From Firmicutes bacterium UBA5774 (GTDB taxonomy: Bacteria; Bacillota; Clostridia; Peptostreptococcales; Anaerovoracaceae): a DNA stretch of 64,000 nucleotides. The stretch lies in assembly GCA_002418625.1 (NCBI GenBank), contig DIEM01000073.1:7121-71120 (forward strand), read 5' to 3'. Positions 60,111-64,000 of the stretch are shown piece after piece; within the stretch, counting starts at the first letter, position 1, and each line of letters begins with the position of its first letter. The notes beneath the pieces are model-generated. The model was given only the letters and a program-made list of their open reading frames with translations, made no database searches and was not told the origin of the DNA. Both the position numbers and the translations under genes were made by a program.

Positions 60111-63100
60111 ATGTCACAGAAAAACATGAAAACAATGGATGGAAACACGGCCGCAGCATATGTATCGTATGCATTCACCGAAGTTGCAGCGATCTATCCG
60201 ATCACGCCGTCATCAACAATGGCGGAACTCGTGGACGAGTGGGCGGCATACGGGAAGAAGAATATCTTCGGACAGCAGGTTTCGGTAGTGGAACTTCAGT
60301 CTGAAGGAGGAGCCGCAGGGACAGTACATGGCTCATTGGCATCGGGCGCTCTGACTACTACATATACGGCATCGCAGGGACTGCTGCTGATGATCCCCAA
60401 CATGTACAAGATCGCAGGCGAATTGCTGCCGGGCGTATTCCATGTGAGCGCAAGGACGCTTGCAGCGCATGCGCTGTGCATCTTCGGAGACCATTCCGAC
60501 GTTATGTCTGCCAGGCAGACGGGCTTCACGATGCTTGCTTCAAGCTCGGTTCAGGAAGTCATGGATCTGGGGGGGATAGCCCACCTTGCGGCTATCAAGT
60601 CGAGGGTGCCGGTATTGCATTTCTTCGACGGATTCAGAACCTCGCATGAAGTGCAGAAGATCGAAGTCATCGATTACGACGATTTCAAGGGTCTCGTGGA
60701 TATGGAGGCAGTGCAGCGCTTCAGGGACAACGCTTTGAATCCGGAGCATCCTGTCACGAGAGGCTCTGCGCAGAATCCGGACATCTTCTTCCAGGCAAGG
60801 GAAGCATCCAATAAGTTTTATCGAGCGGTACCCGCCGTCGTTGCGGACTACATGAAGAAGATCAGCGAGCTGACCGGCAGGAGCTACAAGCCCTTCGACT
60901 ATGTCGGCCATCCCGAGGCGGAGCATATCATCGTCGCGATGGGTTCGGTCTGCGAAACGATCGAGGAGACGATCAACATGCTGATGGGACAGGACAAGAA
61001 GGTCGGACTGGTCAAAGTCAGGCTCTATAGGCCGTTTGTTCCTGAATATTTCATGGAAGCGATGCCGTCGACAGTCAAGCGGATCGCGGTACTCGACAGG
61101 ACCAAGGAACCCGGAGCTCTCGGAGAGCCTTTATATATGGACATCAGATCCATGTTCTACAGGAATGCCGACGCGCCGGAAGTCTTCGGCGGCAGATACG
61201 GCCTTGGCTCCAAGGACACGACGCCGGCACAGATCGTCGCGGTTTATCAGAATCTTGAAGCACCTGAGCCGAAGGACCAGTTCACGATCGGCATAACAGA
61301 CGACGTTACGTTCACGTCGCTTCCCACACCGCAAGGCATATCCACCGAGCCGGCGGGAACGATCAGATGCAAGTTCTGGGGGCTGGGCTCCGACGGAACT
61401 GTCGGAGCCAACAAGAGCGCCATCAAGATCATCGGCGATGAGACGGAGCTGTATGCGCAGGGATATTTCGCTTATGACTCGAAGAAGTCCGGCGGCCTGA
61501 CGGTATCGCATCTGCGATTCGGCAAGAATAAGATACAGTCTACCTATCTGGTCACGGAAGCTGATTTTGTCGCATGCCATACCCAGGCTTACGTCAACCA
61601 GTACGATCTGCTCAAGGGACTCAAGAAGGGCGGCATTTTCGTCCTGAACTGCGTCTGGAGCAAGGAAGAGCTGGAAGATCATCTCCCGGCGCACATGAAA
61701 CGCTATATGGCAGAGAACGACATTGATTTTTATATCATCAACGCGACAGATATCGCCAGCGAGATCGGGCTCGGAAACAGGATCAACATGATCATGCAGG
61801 CGGCTTTCTTCAAGCTGTCGGCTGTCATTCCGCTAAAGGACGCTGTCCGGTTCCTGAAGGAATCCGTCGATCATACGTATGGCAAAAAAGGCGGAAAGAT
61901 AGTAGAAATGAATCATGCCGCCATCGATCGCGGCGTGACCGACTATATCAGGATAGAAGTGCCTGAATCATGGAAGACGGCGGCGGACGCCGCGAAAGTC
62001 ACGAAAGACGTTCCTGAATTCATCGAGGAAGTGCTCGTTCCCATGTCGAGACAGGAAGGCGACGATCTGCCTGTAAGCGCTTTCGCGGACAGAGCGGACG
62101 GCACGTTCCCTGCCGGGACGTCAGCCTATGAAAAAAGAGGCGTGGCAAACGAGGTTCCCGAGTGGCACAAGGAAAATTGCATCCAGTGCAACCAGTGTTC
62201 GTTCGTATGCCCGCACGCTGCCATTCGTCCCGTATTGCTGACCGCCGGCGAAAAGGCTGAAGCACCTTCGGCTTTTGAAACGATCAAGGCAGGCGGAAAA
62301 GGTTTCGAGAACCTCGAATACAGGATCCAGGTCGCGCCGCTCGATTGCCTGGGCTGCGGAAACTGCGCGGATATATGTCCCGCCAAGAACAAGGCGCTGA
62401 CTATGAAGCCAATCGGCACCCAGGAGATCCAGATCGAAAACTGGGAATATGCGGCGAAGGTTCCGGTCAAGGACAAAATCGTCGCTAAGACCAGCATCAA
62501 AGGCAGCCAGTTCGCGCAGCCATACATGGAGTTTTCCGGCGCTTGCGCCGGCTGCGGAGAGACCCCTTATATCAAACTCGTAACGCAGCTGTTCGGCGAC
62601 AGGATGATGATCGCCAACGCTACCGGCTGCTCGTCCATATGGGGAGCGTCCGCTCCGTCCATGCCTTATACAAAAGACAAGAACGGGCGCGGACCTTCGT
62701 GGGCCAATTCCCTGTTCGAAGACAATGCGGAGTACGGCTACGGTATGGCTGTCGGCGTCAGGCAGATGAGAAACAAACTCGAGGACAGCATGAAGGCGCT
62801 GATCGGGATGAACATCCCGGCCGATCTGAAATCCGCGTTTGAAAACTGGATAGAGTACAAGAACGACGGCGAGGCGTCCAGGGCGGCAAGCGAAAAGGTC
62901 ATGGCCGCCATAGAAGCTGCCGGCTCGTTGGAGGAAGCGGCTCGAGCGGAGCTCGCCGAGATCGTCGGAAGAAAGGACTACCTGGTCAAGAAGTCTGTCT
63001 GGGCCCTTGGCGGAGACGGCTGGGCTTACGATATCGGCTACGGAGGTCTGGATCACGTGCTGGCATCGGGCGAGGATATCAACATCCTGGTGTTTGACAC

Positions 63101-63635
63101 GGAGATGTATTCCAATACGGGCGGGCAGGCGTCGAAATCCACGCCTACCGCGGCTGTCGCAAAATTCGCCGCATCGGGCAAGCGCATAAAGAAGAAGGAT
63201 CTTGGCATGATGGCCATGTCCTACGGATATGTCTATGTCGCACAGGTCGGAATGGGCGCTGATAAGAATCAGCTCCTCAAGGCGATCACGGAGGCCGAGA
63301 AATATCACGGCCCTTCGATCATAATCGCTTATGCGCCCTGCATCAGCCACGGCATTAAAAAGGGCATGGGCAAATCCCAGGAAAATACCAAGGAAGCCGT
63401 TGATTCCGGTTATTGGCATCTATTCAGATACAATCCAGACCTCAAGGCTGAAGGCAAGAATCCGTTCACGATGGATTCCAAGGCGCCGATCCACAATTTC
63501 AGGGACTTCCTGATGGGACAGGTGAGATATTCTTCATTAAAAGGAGAGTTTCCGGAGGTAGCGGACAGATTGTTCGAACTGGCGGAGCATAACGCCAAGG
63601 AACGATATGAGAGTTATTTGAAGCTGACAGACTGA
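60111..63635 (+). CDS. nifJ: Pyruvate:ferredoxin (flavodoxin) oxidoreductase
   Basis: 1174 residues, single-chain PFOR. Oxidises pyruvate to acetyl-CoA and CO2 with reduction of ferredoxin. Domains I-VII: pyruvate-binding YPITPSSTMAELVDEW at the N-terminus, CoA region, ferredoxin domain with CIQCNQCSFVCPHAAI and CLGCGNCADICPAKNK, and the TPP domain with the proximal cluster motif GACAGCGETPYIKL and ALGGDGWAYDIGYGG. ATG 60111 is spaced correctly from AAAGGAGTG; a GTG at 60102 overlaps that site. Strong codon bias, consistent with high expression. Supplies ferredoxin for the hydrogenase. Confidence 0.97.
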   Translation: MSQKNMKTMDGNTAAAYVSYAFTEVAAIYPITPSSTMAELVDEWAAYGKKNIFGQQVSVVELQSEGGAAGTVHGSLASGALTTTYTASQGLLLMIPNMYKIAGELLPGVFHVSARTLAAHALCIFGDHSDVMSARQTGFTMLASSSVQEVMDLGGIAHLAAIKSRVPVLHFFDGFRTSHEVQKIEVIDYDDFKGLVDMEAVQRFRDNALNPEHPVTRGSAQNPDIFFQAREASNKFYRAVPAVVADYMKKISELTGRSYKPFDYVGHPEAEHIIVAMGSVCETIEETINMLMGQDKKVGLVKVRLYRPFVPEYFMEAMPSTVKRIAVLDRTKEPGALGEPLYMDIRSMFYRNADAPEVFGGRYGLGSKDTTPAQIVAVYQNLEAPEPKDQFTIGITDDVTFTSLPTPQGISTEPAGTIRCKFWGLGSDGTVGANKSAIKIIGDETELYAQGYFAYDSKKSGGLTVSHLRFGKNKIQSTYLVTEADFVACHTQAYVNQYDLLKGLKKGGIFVLNCVWSKEELEDHLPAHMKRYMAENDIDFYIINATDIASEIGLGNRINMIMQAAFFKLSAVIPLKDAVRFLKESVDHTYGKKGGKIVEMNHAAIDRGVTDYIRIEVPESWKTAADAAKVTKDVPEFIEEVLVPMSRQEGDDLPVSAFADRADGTFPAGTSAYEKRGVANEVPEWHKENCIQCNQCSFVCPHAAIRPVLLTAGEKAEAPSAFETIKAGGKGFENLEYRIQVAPLDCLGCGNCADICPAKNKALTMKPIGTQEIQIENWEYAAKVPVKDKIVAKTSIKGSQFAQPYMEFSGACAGCGETPYIKLVTQLFGDRMMIANATGCSSIWGASAPSMPYTKDKNGRGPSWANSLFEDNAEYGYGMAVGVRQMRNKLEDSMKALIGMNIPADLKSAFENWIEYKNDGEASRAASEKVMAAIEAAGSLEEAARAELAEIVGRKDYLVKKSVWALGGDGWAYDIGYGGLDHVLASGEDINILVFDTEMYSNTGGQASKSTPTAAVAKFAASGKRIKKKDLGMMAMSYGYVYVAQVGMGADKNQLLKAITEAEKYHGPSIIIAYAPCISHGIKKGMGKSQENTKEAVDSGYWHLFRYNPDLKAEGKNPFTMDSKAPIHNFRDFLMGQVRYSSLKGEFPEVADRLFELAEHNAKERYESYLKLTD

Positions 63636-63650
63636 TCCGGGGCAGTATGC

Positions 63651-63706
63651 ATGCCGGAGCGAAGCGGGTGCCTTCAGGCCCTGCGGCGCTCCGGCATTTT
63701 CATTTT
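63651..63706 (+). terminator. Terminator of nifJ
   Basis: Perfect 11-bp stem ATGCCGGAGCG (63651-63661) / CGCTCCGGCAT (63687-63697), then TTTTCATTTT. Confidence 0.9.
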
Positions 63707-63789
63707 GTGAGAGGCCCGAAGGCCGTTGCCCGAGCGGGACCGTCAGGCTGATTTGCCGGTTGAAAAAGCAGTGCAAGGACCGCGCTTGC

Positions 63790-63813
63790 TTTTCCATATC
63801 ACCATATGGAAAA
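63790..63813. repeat. Perfect inverted repeat
   Basis: TTTTCCATAT-CACC-ATATGGAAAA, two 10-bp arms, upstream of the promoter region at the window end. Could be an operator or hairpin; a near copy of one arm (AAACCATAT) follows directly. Confidence 0.6.
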
Positions 63814-63862
63814 CCATATAAAAAATCATGGGAAATTAGAAGAAAAAAAACCGGAAAAGTTG

Positions 63863-64000
63863 TTGACATACTTACTATGTTTTGTTAAGATATGACTTGC
63901 GTGTGTCAGATGAACTCGTTGAAAGCTTCTTGAAATGGCAGCTTGAAAAAGTAAAAAAAACATTAAAAAAGTTTGAAAAGCAGTTGACACTGAGAGACGC
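63863..64000 (+). promoter_or_regulatory. Tandem strong promoters, probably of an rRNA operon beginning past the window
   Basis: P1: TTGACA (63863-63868), 17 bases, TAAGAT (63886-63891). A second consensus -35 TTGACA at 63984-63989 is preceded by an A-rich tract (63950-63982) resembling an UP element; its -10 would lie just outside. No coding region is seen from 63636 to 64000. Two closely spaced strong promoters with A-tracts and no gene between them fit an rrn leader, but the rRNA itself is not in view. Confidence 0.55.

Noticed and set aside
62121..63419. Long minus-strand open frame of 432 codons opposite nifJ
   Set aside because: Shadow of strongly biased nifJ codons; no ribosome site or recognisable protein.
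1..64000. Search for CRISPR arrays, tRNA genes, insertion sequences, prophage and defence systems
   Set aside because: No regularly spaced repeats, cloverleaf genes, transposases, integrases or phage genes were recognised.

Overview
The window looks like a chromosomal segment of a strictly anaerobic, Gram-positive, amino-acid-fermenting member of the Clostridia (Bacillota). Evidence: strong AGGAGG ribosome sites, a zinc-type S14, an oxygen-sensitive class III ribonucleotide reductase, a trimeric NADH-linked [FeFe] hydrogenase, pyruvate:ferredoxin oxidoreductase, an arginine deiminase pathway that ends in an ornithine racemase, a GrdX-like protein (normally linked to glycine reductase), sortase D and a c-di-GMP-I riboswitch. 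A Stickland-type fermenter fits best; family-level placement is inference.

Layout. 1-12108: the 3' part of the S10/spc/alpha ribosomal superoperon (rpsC to rplQ, with secY, adk, map, a KOW protein, infA and rpoA), closed by a terminator. 12112-16598: a lipoprotein, the ECF transporter motor (ecfA1-ecfA2-ecfT) with a QueT-like S component, and a small L,D-transpeptidase-fold protein. 16666-20342: nrdD-nrdG behind a promoter covered by two NrdR-like boxes, then trmB. 20464-22348: a GrdX-like gene divergent from a MerR/zinc-ribbon/methyltransferase-like fusion gene. 22459-33808: a block entirely on the minus strand that reads as a cell-surface island: an LPXTG-like repeat adhesin behind a c-di-GMP-I riboswitch, a secreted transglutaminase-like protein, a SARP/BTAD regulator with a degenerate GGDEF domain, a compact type IV pilus-like operon (PilC, four small membrane proteins, PilT, no PilB), a class D sortase and an aminotransferase. 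33946-39810: lrgAB, an MreB/Mbl gene, acyl-ACP thioesterase, a HAD phosphatase, a THUMP methyltransferase and a DUF1836 regulator. 40089-41549: a MocR-type regulator whose aminotransferase domain has lost its PLP lysine. 41747-46118: arginine to ornithine to D-ornithine (OTC, ADI, carbamate kinase, racemase). 46296-51664: a 1354-residue protein with the ATP-grasp and phosphohistidine domains of pyruvate phosphate dikinase but no PEP barrel, followed by an unusually long GAPDH. 51775-55848: hydABC with a Rex-like operator. 56138-63635: AI-2E transporter, U32 peptidase and nifJ. The last 300 bases carry A-rich tracts and consensus -35 elements that look like the start of an rRNA operon promoter region.

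How it fits together: arginine degradation supplies ATP and D-ornithine for reductive amino-acid fermentation; PFOR makes reduced ferredoxin that, together with NADH, can be disposed of by the hydrogenase under redox (Rex) control. The surface island couples pilus-like and sortase-anchored surface structures to second-messenger control at the RNA level. The most promising under-described items are the PilT-only pilus-like operon with its regulatory surroundings, the lysine-less MocR protein, the PPDK-like 1354-residue protein, and the MerR-methyltransferase-like fusion. No tRNA, rRNA body, CRISPR array, insertion sequence or prophage was recognised.
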